DNA of 64,000 nt, taken from positions 1 through 64,000 of the forward strand of contig NZ_NBXD01000030.1 in NCBI RefSeq assembly GCF_003399645.1. The letters are read 5' to 3'. The DNA is from Subtercola boreus (lineage in GTDB: Bacteria > Actinomycetota > Actinomycetes > Actinomycetales > Microbacteriaceae). The position numbers and the translations under genes were made by a program. Of this stretch, positions 27,166-34,828 are shown in pieces; the first letter of the stretch is position 1; every line of letters starts with the position of its first letter. The notes under the pieces are model-generated. The model worked only from the letters and a program-made list of their open reading frames with translations. It ran no database searches and was not told where the DNA came from.

Positions 27166-27813
27166 TTACCGGGGCGGTGACGCGCTGTCAGCCGCCAGCC
27201 TGCGCACCTGGTCGAGCTTTCTCTCGAACGAGCCGGCGAGGAGTTCCCGTGCATCCGCATCGGTGTCGAATTCGTCGATCATACGCAGACCGATCATGGT
27301 GTTGATGAGCATGCCCTCCGCGAGAAAGGCGCGCACCTCCTCAGGGCTGAACCCCGCGGCATCCCTCAGGTATCGGTACACCTGCATGAACCCGCCGCGG
27401 CCGGCGGGCCCGATCGTGTGGTCTTTGCCCAGCACGAAGGCATGCATCAGGGACAGCAGCAGCCCCGGCTCGTTGAGCTGGTCGACATAGGCGGCGCCCA
27501 GGCGCGCCGACAGAGTGGGATGCTCGGGCCCGACCGGTGCGTCACGATCGCTCTCGACCACCCGCGCGAACGCCCCCAGCAGAGACTGCAGAGCTCGCTC
27601 GATCACCGCGAGGAACAACTGCTCCTTCGTACCGAACGCCTGCACGACGTACGGTTGACTCACTCCGGCGGCACGCGCGATCTGGGCAGTCGTTGCACCG
27701 ACATAGCCGTAGTCACCGAACACCTTCATCGCCGCCTGCATGATCAGCTCACGACGGTCCTCGCCGCGCATGCGGGTGACGACGGCGGTACTCCCAGTGC
27801 GTTCAGGACTCAT
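27166..27813 (-). CDS. TetR-family repressor of the divergent MFS pump
   Basis: About 215 aa. N-terminal HTH: RRELIMQAAMKVFGDYGYVGATTAQIARAAGVSQ (in parts), VVQAFGTKEQLFLAV. The C-terminal ligand domain is helical (ARLGAAYVDQLNEPG, GMLINTMIGLRMIDEF). It faces the MFS exporter gene across a 76-bp gap holding a promoter with a palindrome inside, the classic layout of a drug-sensing repressor and its pump. Confidence 0.93.
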   Translation of the reverse strand: MSPERTGSTAVVTRMRGEDRRELIMQAAMKVFGDYGYVGATTAQIARAAGVSQPYVVQAFGTKEQLFLAVIERALQSLLGAFARVVESDRDAPVGPEHPTLSARLGAAYVDQLNEPGLLLSLMHAFVLGKDHTIGPAGRGGFMQVYRYLRDAAGFSPEEVRAFLAEGMLINTMIGLRMIDEFDTDADARELLAGSFERKLDQVRRLAADSASPPR

Positions 27814-27815
27814 GT

Positions 27816-27844
27816 TTGACAGGTTATCAGCTGATAGCTAGAGT
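27816..27844 (+). promoter_or_regulatory. MFS promoter with embedded TetR operator
   Basis: TTGACA (27816-27821) and TAGAGT (27839-27844) with a 17-nt spacer form a near-consensus promoter reading toward the MFS gene. The spacer contains the perfect palindrome TATCAGCTGATA (27825-27836), placed so that a bound repressor excludes RNA polymerase. The TetR start codon is 3 bp away, so the site can also autoregulate. Confidence 0.75.
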
Positions 27845-27889
27845 CCTTAGTGATCGAACGATAACTTATCTCCGGAAGCGAGCGCGGCC

Positions 27890-29365
27890 ATGACTGCCAC
27901 CCCCTCCATCGACGACAGCCCCGCCCTGACCGCCCCCGGTTCACGACGCCGTATCCCCATCTGGCTCGCCATCGTCGCGGCATCGCTGCCCATGTTCATG
28001 GCCACGCTCGACAACCTCATCATGACGAGTGCCCTGCCGGTCATCCGCCTCGACCTGAACGCCTCGATCGGCGAACTGCAGTGGTTCGTGAACGCCTACA
28101 CCCTCGCGTTCGCGACGTTCATGCTGATGGCAGTGGCGGTCGGCGACCGGCTGGGCCGGCGGTCGGTCTTCGTGTTCGGCATCGCCCTGTTCACGGTCGC
28201 ATCGGCGTTCTCGGCCCTCAGCACCGACCCGTGGATGCTCATCGTCGGCCGTGCATTCCAGGGCGTGGGTGCTGCGGCGCTCATGCCTCTCTCGCTCACC
28301 CTCCTCGTGGGTTCGGTGAGCACAAGGCTGCGGCCGCTCGCCATCGGAATCTGGGGCGGGGTCTCCGGGCTCGGCGTCGCCCTCGGGCCGCTCATCGGCG
28401 GAGCGGTCATCGAGGGCTGGAACTGGGAGGCCATCTTCTGGCTGAACGTTCCGACCGGCATCATCTCGGTACCCCTGGCGTTGCTCGCCCTGCCGAACAC
28501 CTTCGGCGCTCGCCTTCGCGCCGACGTTCTGGGCTTGGCGCTGGTCGGAGTCGGCGTGCTGGGCGTCGTCTACGGGATCGTGCGCGGCAACGACGCGGGC
28601 TGGTCGAGCGTCGAGGTCGTCGGGTCACTGGTTGTCGGGGCCGTGCTGCTGGTGGCGTTCGTCGTGTGGGAGTCTCGCACGACGGCACCGCTGCTGCCTC
28701 TGAGGCTCTTTCGCGACCGCAGTTTCAGCGTGGCCAACGTCGTGGGGTTCGTGTTCAGTTTCGGCATCTTCGGGTCGATCTTCATCCTGATCCAGTTCCT
28801 GCAGATCGTTCAGGGGCACAGCCCGCTCGAGGCCGGGCTGATGACGATGCCCTGGACGATGGCCCCGCTCATCGTCGCCCCCCTCACCGGGTTGATCACG
28901 CCGCGCATCGGCACGAGGCTGCCGGTCGTGGTGGGGCTCGCCTTCCAGTCGGTCGGCGTGTTCTGGTTGGCGGGCATCCTGTCAGCGGACGCGACGTATG
29001 CGTCGATGATCGGCCCGTTCCTCTTCGCGGGAATCGGTATGGGGCTCGTCTTCGCCCCCTCATCGACCGCCGTGCTCGTGAACATGAGCTCCGCCGACCA
29101 GGCAAAGGCCTCGGGAACGAACTCGACCCTCCGCGAGGTGGGCGTGGCGCTCGGCATCGCGGTGCTGACCGCCGTCTTCACGGGGGCCGGCGGCCAGCTC
29201 ACCCCGACGGGATACGTGGGGGCAGCCATCCCGGCCGTCATCGTGGGGGCTTCGGCGCTCGCGCTCTCGGCCCTGCTCGCCCTGCTGCTGCCCGCGGGCC
29301 GCGCCACCCGCACCGCCCCCACGGCCATGCCGGCCACCGCCCCCGCGACCGCCCCCGTTGCGTAA
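27890..29365 (+). CDS. MFS drug exporter, DHA2 (14-helix) family
   Basis: About 491 aa with fourteen predicted helices. Motif A between helices 2 and 3: GDRLGRRSVFVFG; motif C on helix 5: GLGVALGPLIGG; helix 1 acidic motif ATLDNLIMTSALPVI, the D1-type signature of the DHA2 antiporters. It exports hydrophobic cations or other drugs against protons. Controlled by the divergent TetR. The Ala/Pro/Thr-rich C-terminal tail is disordered. Substrate cannot be inferred. Confidence 0.94.
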   Translation: MTATPSIDDSPALTAPGSRRRIPIWLAIVAASLPMFMATLDNLIMTSALPVIRLDLNASIGELQWFVNAYTLAFATFMLMAVAVGDRLGRRSVFVFGIALFTVASAFSALSTDPWMLIVGRAFQGVGAAALMPLSLTLLVGSVSTRLRPLAIGIWGGVSGLGVALGPLIGGAVIEGWNWEAIFWLNVPTGIISVPLALLALPNTFGARLRADVLGLALVGVGVLGVVYGIVRGNDAGWSSVEVVGSLVVGAVLLVAFVVWESRTTAPLLPLRLFRDRSFSVANVVGFVFSFGIFGSIFILIQFLQIVQGHSPLEAGLMTMPWTMAPLIVAPLTGLITPRIGTRLPVVVGLAFQSVGVFWLAGILSADATYASMIGPFLFAGIGMGLVFAPSSTAVLVNMSSADQAKASGTNSTLREVGVALGIAVLTAVFTGAGGQLTPTGYVGAAIPAVIVGASALALSALLALLLPAGRATRTAPTAMPATAPATAPVA

Positions 29366-29476
29366 AAGAGGCCTCCGGCTCCGCTGAGGCTGCAGGGAGA
29401 GCAATGGCGCCGTGGTCCTCTCTTACGCCGCGACGCCACGACGCCCCGAGGGAACGACGTGCCGCCGCGCCGGACG

Positions 29477-30457
29477 TCAGGCCGCGAAGCGGTCGGTCGC
29501 CTCGAGGAGGGCGTCGAGGATGCCCGGCTCATCGAAGGCGTGGCCGGCGTCGTCGACGAGCGTGAACGATGCCTCGGGCCAGGCCCGGTGGAGGTCCCAC
29601 GCGGTGAGCGCCGGTGTGCAGAGGTCGTACCGCCCCTGGATGATGGCACCCGGGATGTCTCGCAGCACGCCCGCGTTGGCGATGAGCTGCCCCTCCTCGA
29701 GCCACCCTTCGTTGATGAAGTAGTGGTTCTCGATGCGCGCGAACGCGAGCGCGAAGGAGGGCTCAGTGAACCGCTCCACCACCTCCGGCTTCGGCAGCAG
29801 CGTGATCATCGACGACTCCCAGGTCGACCACGCAACGGCGGCGGGCCCGTGCACGAGCGGGTCGGGGTCGTTCAGCAGCCGGTGGTAGGCGCGGATGAGG
29901 TGCCCCCGATCATCCGGAACCAGCTTCGAGGCGGTCACCGGTTCCAGAAAACCCTCCCAGAGGTCGGGCGCGATCAGACGGGCACCGCCCTCGTAGAACC
30001 AGTCGAGCTCGAGCTTTCGCAGCGTGAAGATGCCGCGCAGCACGAGTTCGGTGACGCGCGACGGGTGCGTCTGGGCATAGGCGAGGCCGAGGGTGCTGCC
30101 CCACGACCCGCCGAACACCATCCAGCGCTCGATGCCGAGGTGCTGGCGGAGCTTCTCGATGTCGTCGACGAGGTGCCAGGTCGTGTTCGACGCGAGGTGA
30201 TCGGGCGAGGTCGAGGCGTGCGGGATGCTCAGTCCGCAGCCGCGCTGGTCGAAGAGCACGATGCGGTACTTCGCGGGGTCGAAGAGGCGGCGGTGCGTCG
30301 CACTGGTGCCCCCACCCGGTCCGCCGTGCAGGAAGACCACGGGCTTGCCGTTCGGGTTGCCGGAGGTCTCCCAGTAGAGTTCCTGGCCATCGCCGACCGG
30401 CAGGAAGCCGATCTCGTCGGGCTCGATCTCGGGGTACAGAGTTCTGCGGTCAACCAT
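29477..30457 (-). CDS. pip: Proline iminopeptidase
   Basis: About 326 aa, alpha/beta hydrolase of peptidase family S33. Oxyanion loop HGGPGGG, nucleophile elbow GGSWGSTLGL, catalytic Asp region GRYDLCTP and His in DDAGHAFDEPG, all present. Removes N-terminal proline from peptides in the cytosol. Length fits the family. It stands alone: converging with the MFS gene, with rhodopsin 41 bp upstream on the same strand, so it might be read through from that operon. Confidence 0.95.
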   Translation of the reverse strand: MVDRRTLYPEIEPDEIGFLPVGDGQELYWETSGNPNGKPVVFLHGGPGGGTSATHRRLFDPAKYRIVLFDQRGCGLSIPHASTSPDHLASNTTWHLVDDIEKLRQHLGIERWMVFGGSWGSTLGLAYAQTHPSRVTELVLRGIFTLRKLELDWFYEGGARLIAPDLWEGFLEPVTASKLVPDDRGHLIRAYHRLLNDPDPLVHGPAAVAWSTWESSMITLLPKPEVVERFTEPSFALAFARIENHYFINEGWLEEGQLIANAGVLRDIPGAIIQGRYDLCTPALTAWDLHRAWPEASFTLVDDAGHAFDEPGILDALLEATDRFAA

Positions 30458-30498
30458 GCTTCGAGCCTAGGGCCCGCACGTGCATCCGGTGTCGCGTC

Positions 30499-31494
30499 TC
30501 AGTCGTCCGACGACGACTCGGAGCCCTCGTCAGCGGGCTGCGGCGCCGCCGGTACCGCAGCACCCATCGGCGGCCTCGCGCGACGCGCATGCACTGCCGC
30601 ACCCTCTGCCAGGTACACCTCCCGCGCCAGACCGGCATCGGACTGCTTCACCGACGAGATCCAGATCGACTCCGGATGCACGTCACGACCCGCGCGCACA
30701 TCTTCTGCCGTGCGGAGCTTGGCCACCCGGTGGATGAGCGTTCCGAAGCCGATCTTGACGACGACGTCGGCGACGCAGAGCGTGATCTGCATCGCGGTCG
30801 CCCAGGCTCCGCCGTTGCCGAACACCTGGATGATGTAGACGATCGGATAGAGCGCCCACCCCGACAACAGCAGCACCGTCGCGGTGCGGAGCAGCTGCGC
30901 CGAGGCCGGCGTCAGCTCGTCGAACGACGCACGCACGGCGCGGATGAGCACGACATTCGTGACGATCCAGAACACACAGCTGATTCCGCCCCAGAGGAGA
31001 AGGCCCGCGGTGGCGTCACCGCCAACCGCGCCCACCTCGCTGGGGACGATGATCGCTCCGAGAAACCCGGTGAAGATCATCAGGAGGGCCGCGCCCGCGG
31101 CGATGAACCGGGCGCGCCGGATGCGGGCGCCCGTGAACGTCACGACCGCCATGAGCTCGATCGTCAGAAGGGGAACCGTGATCGACCAGTCCATGTACCG
31201 CAGCGCGAAGGAGATGATCGCCCCGTCGTTCGGAACGTAGAGGGCCCCCACCCTGTCGTAGCCGTTCAGAAAGCCGACGAGTATGACGGCGTACGAGACG
31301 GTCGCGACCGCCGTGACGGCAAGACGGGCGACGGTCGCGGGGCGGAAGTGCGCTCCGACCTCACGCTGCGTGACGAGCGTTCGGAAGAACCCTGTGAGCA
31401 GTGCCAGCGCGGCGACCACGATGAAGTAGAGCGTGAGGAGGTACTCCGGCTGGCTGAGCGAAGCAGACCAGGGCGTGAAGGAGGTGAAGGCCAT
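30499..31494 (-). CDS. Type-1 microbial rhodopsin, putative proton pump
   Basis: About 331 aa, seven helices. Helix C RYMDWSITVPLLTIEL gives R99, proton acceptor D102, T106 and donor-position E113 (the DTE triad of proteorhodopsin-type pumps); L110 is at the green-tuning position. Helix D has M139 and G143 of the retinal pocket; helix F W213, Y216, P217; helix G D243 and Schiff-base K247. G169 in LLWGGIS occupies the position where xanthorhodopsin has the glycine that opens a window for a carotenoid antenna (Trp138 in bacteriorhodopsin). The conserved His of helix B is replaced by S67. A ~70-residue polar C-terminal tail ends in acidic Ser/Asp. It starts 3 bp after the DUF7882 stop. No retinal or carotenoid gene is in the window. 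Confidence 0.95.
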   Translation of the reverse strand: MAFTSFTPWSASLSQPEYLLTLYFIVVAALALLTGFFRTLVTQREVGAHFRPATVARLAVTAVATVSYAVILVGFLNGYDRVGALYVPNDGAIISFALRYMDWSITVPLLTIELMAVVTFTGARIRRARFIAAGAALLMIFTGFLGAIIVPSEVGAVGGDATAGLLLWGGISCVFWIVTNVVLIRAVRASFDELTPASAQLLRTATVLLLSGWALYPIVYIIQVFGNGGAWATAMQITLCVADVVVKIGFGTLIHRVAKLRTAEDVRAGRDVHPESIWISSVKQSDAGLAREVYLAEGAAVHARRARPPMGAAVPAAPQPADEGSESSSDD

Positions 31495-31497
31495 GCG

Positions 31498-31809
31498 TTA
31501 TGAACGCCCTGTCAGTGGTTCAGACGTGAAGAAGAGACCGCTGCCGCTGTTCGCCGACTCCATCAGGGCGTCGATCCACTCGCGGTTGATCGTCGGAATT
31601 CTGCTGCCGTAGAAGCGGTAGTAGATCGTGCTGCTCGGGTCGAGCCAGATGGCGCTGCGGCCACTGCCGGCCTCAGGCGCATCGTTCCACGAGAAGATGA
31701 AACTCTCACGACGCCGCAGTTTCGCCGTGATGACGATCTGCAGGTGGGTGAGGGCACGGTCGTCGAAGGACACTTCGATACTGGGACTTCCATAGAGCAA
31801 TGTGCCCAT
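31498..31809 (-). CDS. DUF7882-like small protein upstream of rhodopsin
   Basis: About 103 aa. GTLLYGSPSIEVSFDDRAL, HLQIVITAKLRRRESFIFSW, GRSAIWLDPS and LMESANSGSGLFF match a family found in many copies in Microbacteriaceae that I recall as DUF7882 and that is often mis-named ATP-dependent DNA ligase. Soluble, mixed alpha/beta; no function known. AAGGAG 7 nt before ATG 31809. Only 3 bp separate it from the rhodopsin gene, which has no strong ribosome site of its own, so rhodopsin translation probably depends on this frame. Confidence 0.88.
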   Translation of the reverse strand: MGTLLYGSPSIEVSFDDRALTHLQIVITAKLRRRESFIFSWNDAPEAGSGRSAIWLDPSSTIYYRFYGSRIPTINREWIDALMESANSGSGLFFTSEPLTGRS

Positions 31810-31884
31810 GCGCGGGCTCCTTCGTTGATTCCAGCCTAGCGCCGCGCGATGACAATCGCTGGCCCGAGGCTCGAGCGGGTCGCT

Positions 31885-32589
31885 TCAGCGCGGCGCCACC
31901 AGGCCGGCCTCATAGGCGAGGATGACCGCCTGCACCCTGTCGCGGGCCTGCAGTTTCATCAGCACACGCCCGACGTGCGTCTTGATGGTCGACTCCGAGA
32001 CGACGAGGCGCACGGCGATCTCGGAGTTGGTCAGCCCTTCTGCGATCGCGATGAGCACCTCCCGCTCTCGCTCGGTCAGGGCGGCCAGACGTTCGTCGGC
32101 CGGATCCGGTGCCCCGGAAGCCTTCGCCTCGGCCCCGCGCTCGGGCAGTTCCGACCCGAACATCTGCAGCAGCTGGCGCGTGACCCGGGGTGAGACGGCG
32201 GCGTCGCCCGCCGCCACCGACCGGATCGCCGCAACGAGTTCGCTCGGCCGGGCGTCTTTCAGCAGGAATCCGCTGGCGCCGGCCCGCAGGGCGTCGAATG
32301 CGTACTCGTCGAGGTCGAACGTCGTCAGGATGAGCACCCTGCTTTCGGGTACCTCGCGAATGATCTGTTGCGTTGCCTCGATGCCGTTCATTCCGGGCAT
32401 CCGAACATCCATCAGGATCACATCGGGCCTGAGAGCCACCGCCTGCCGCACCCCCGTCGCGCCATCGGAGGCCTCCCCCACGACCTCGAAGCCGGGCTCT
32501 GCTTCGAGCACCATGCGAAAGCCCATGCGCAGCAACGCCTGGTCATCCACCAACAGAATGCGGATGTCGCCGGGTTCCGTCTCGCTCAT
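31885..32589 (-). CDS. NarL/LuxR-family response regulator
   Basis: About 234 aa. Receiver: LLVDDQALLRMGF, phospho-Asp in VILMDVRMPGMNG, LTTFD, and LLKDARPSEL. C-terminal LuxR helix-turn-helix: LTEREREVLIAIAEGLTNSEIA and STIKTHVGRVLMKL. An Ala/Glu-rich linker (ERGAEAKASGAPDPADE) joins them. The start ATG 32589 overlaps the kinase stop by 4 bp. Last gene of ATPase-permease-kinase-regulator operon and probably controls it. Confidence 0.95.
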   Translation of the reverse strand: MSETEPGDIRILLVDDQALLRMGFRMVLEAEPGFEVVGEASDGATGVRQAVALRPDVILMDVRMPGMNGIEATQQIIREVPESRVLILTTFDLDEYAFDALRAGASGFLLKDARPSELVAAIRSVAAGDAAVSPRVTRQLLQMFGSELPERGAEAKASGAPDPADERLAALTEREREVLIAIAEGLTNSEIAVRLVVSESTIKTHVGRVLMKLQARDRVQAVILAYEAGLVAPR

Positions 32590-33992
32590 GCGACCTGCTC
32601 CCTCTGCGGAATCACGGCGCGAAGCTGCCAGCCCCCGGCCGTCGTCGGGCCTGCCTCGAGTGAGCCGCCGTAGCCGCGCACACGTTCGCGCATGCCCATG
32701 ATGCCATTGCCGGTGCCGATCGAGGGCGCGGCCACCTGCGACTGGCCCTCGTCGGCCACCGTGACGCTCACCTCCCGAGGGCCGTACACGACGGTCACGA
32801 CCACGTGCTTCGGGTCTGGCGCATAGCGCAGGCTGTTGGTCAGCGCCTCCTGCACGATGCGGAAGACGGTGAGCTGCAGCCCGGAATCGGGCGCGATCGC
32901 CCCCGAGACGGTGTACACCACCACCATCCCTGCGCTGCGGAACGAGGAGATCAGCGCGGCGAGGTCGTTGTGGCCGGGCTGCGGGGTGAGCGAAGCCGGG
33001 GCGTCGGATGCCGCCCCGAGCGTCTCGCCCGCCGGCCCGCCGGGCGCATCCGGAGCCTCCGGCGAATCTGCACCCGCGGCCGTGCCCGGCGCCGCACCCG
33101 GAGCCGCACCAGCGGCCTCCACGGCCGGATCGAGCGGCTTCGACAGCACGCCCAGCACCAGGCGCATGTCGGCGAGCGCCACCCGCCCCGTCTCGGCGAC
33201 CTGCCGGATCGCCTCCTGGGCCCGCTCCGGGTTCACAGCGATCGTGCGGTCGGCGCCGTCGGCGAGGGTGACCATCACCGTGAGGCTGTGCGCGACGATG
33301 TCGTGCATCTCCCGCGCGATGCGAGCTCGTTCGGAGGCCGCTGCGAGCAGCGCCTGCTGGTCTCGCTCGCGGGCGAGCTGGGCGGCGCGGTCGAGCAGTG
33401 CCTCGACATAGCGTTTGCCATTGCCCACGTTGATTCCGATGAGCGTGGCGATCATCATCAGAAAGACGGAGAACAGCGACATCGCGATGGTCGCACCGAG
33501 GTCGCCGCCGAGGGCGATCAGCCCCGCCACCATCCGGGCAACGGCGAGCACCCCGAACGACAGCCAGGCCGCCCGCACCGACACATACACCGCCGCACCA
33601 TAGAGAGCGACGAAGGGCGCAATCTGGTCGGGGCCACTCAGGGTCTGCGAGACGAGGAGGATGCTGAGGGCGACCACCCCCACGAGCAGCAGCGGATGAC
33701 GCCGCCGGAGATACAGGGCGACGATCACCAGAAGCGAGCCGACGACGGCGAGGATCGTTCCCGCGACGTTCGGGACGTCGCCCCGGCCGCCGGCGAGGGT
33801 CACCAGCACGAAGAGTGTGGCGGGTAGGCCGAAGAGCACCACGATCGCACTGTCGACGACCCACGGATGCCGCGCGAAGAACTGGCGGAACACGCCCGGT
33901 GGCCGCGGCAGACGCAGGTCGTCGACAACGACCGAACGCCCGGCCGCCGTCGCCGTTTCGGGCGAGGAGACCGGGCGTTCAGCAGAGGTCAT
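32586..33992 (-). CDS. NarX/DesK-type sensor histidine kinase
   Basis: About 468 aa. Five to six hydrophobic helices in the first ~210 residues (AIVVLFGLPATLFVLVTLAG and following), almost no extracellular loop, then HisKA_3 box ARIAREMHDIVAHSLTVM, an Ala/Pro/Gly-rich insert of ~50 residues (AAGAAPGAAPGTAAG...), and the ATPase region VQEALTNSLRYAP, VADEG, GIMGMRERV. Intramembrane-sensing kinases of this shape often report on the ABC transporter encoded beside them. ATG 33992 lies 2 bp after the permease stop. Confidence 0.94.
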   Translation of the reverse strand: MTSAERPVSSPETATAAGRSVVVDDLRLPRPPGVFRQFFARHPWVVDSAIVVLFGLPATLFVLVTLAGGRGDVPNVAGTILAVVGSLLVIVALYLRRRHPLLLVGVVALSILLVSQTLSGPDQIAPFVALYGAAVYVSVRAAWLSFGVLAVARMVAGLIALGGDLGATIAMSLFSVFLMMIATLIGINVGNGKRYVEALLDRAAQLARERDQQALLAAASERARIAREMHDIVAHSLTVMVTLADGADRTIAVNPERAQEAIRQVAETGRVALADMRLVLGVLSKPLDPAVEAAGAAPGAAPGTAAGADSPEAPDAPGGPAGETLGAASDAPASLTPQPGHNDLAALISSFRSAGMVVVYTVSGAIAPDSGLQLTVFRIVQEALTNSLRYAPDPKHVVVTVVYGPREVSVTVADEGQSQVAAPSIGTGNGIMGMRERVRGYGGSLEAGPTTAGGWQLRAVIPQREQVA

Positions 33993-33994
33993 GC

Positions 33995-34828
33995 TCAGGC
34001 ATCCCTCCGGCGCATCAGGACGGCAGCGGCGGCCAGCGCCACACCGATCCATCCGATCATAATGAGCAGGGCCTGCCACCACTCGAAAACACCACCCGAC
34101 TGGTAGATGTTCGCGCCGGCCGACCCGGGCAGCCAGTCGGAGATGCTGTGTGCCCAGTCCACCGGGATGAGGCCGAAGATGACGGGGACGACGAGCAGCA
34201 GACCGAGCGCCGCGGCTATTCCTCCGGCGGTGCTGCGAAGAATCGCACCGACCCCGAGCGCAAGCACCCCGGTCAGGGCCAGGTAGCCTGCGGCGCCGAT
34301 CAGCGGCAGGTAGACGCCCGAATCGAACAGGTTCGAGGTGATGTTCGAGCCCGCGAGGATGGGGTACGTGACGAGGTAGGCGAGCAGGATGCCGACCAGC
34401 GAGACCACGAAGGTCGTCACGCCGAAGACAGCGAGCTTCGCCCACAGAACGGGCAGACGTTTCGGCACGGCCGCGAAGCTCGAGCGGATCTGGCCCGTCG
34501 AGTACTCGCCGCTGATGACGAGCACACCGAGAACCGAGACGACGAGCTGGCCGAAGGCCACCCCGGCCGTCGCGACCACGATCGCGAGATCAGCCAACTC
34601 GAGATTGGGGCCGCGGCTGCCCGCGGGCGCGACGTTGTTCACAGAGAACGAGGCGATGAGCAGACCGATCGCGATCTGAATGACGATGATGATGGCGTAG
34701 GCCCAGACCGTGGAGCGCAGCGAGCGCAGCTTGATCCATTCGGAACGGATGATGCCACCGGCGGTGAGCCGGAGGGGCGAGGCGGGCAGCGCGGTGCTGC
34801 GGCGGGCGGGAGCGGTCGCGGTGCTCAT
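33995..34828 (-). CDS. ABC-2 type permease
   Basis: About 277 aa with six helices; starts with a polar leader, then IRSEWIKLRSLRSTVWAYAII (the coupling helix and first membrane segment typical of ABC-2 permeases) and ends with a helix and MRRRDA. It partners the ATPase encoded just upstream (4-bp overlap). Substrate unknown; the family exports lipids, antibiotics or peptides. Followed at 2 bp by the kinase gene, so transporter and sensor are made together. Confidence 0.92.
   Translation of the reverse strand: MSTATAPARRSTALPASPLRLTAGGIIRSEWIKLRSLRSTVWAYAIIIVIQIAIGLLIASFSVNNVAPAGSRGPNLELADLAIVVATAGVAFGQLVVSVLGVLVISGEYSTGQIRSSFAAVPKRLPVLWAKLAVFGVTTFVVSLVGILLAYLVTYPILAGSNITSNLFDSGVYLPLIGAAGYLALTGVLALGVGAILRSTAGGIAAALGLLLVVPVIFGLIPVDWAHSISDWLPGSAGANIYQSGGVFEWWQALLIMIGWIGVALAAAAVLMRRRDA

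Noticed and set aside
30458-30498. Shared operon of rhodopsin and proline iminopeptidase as a functional link
   Set aside because: The 41-bp gap permits readthrough, but no biochemical link exists and pip is a housekeeping peptidase.
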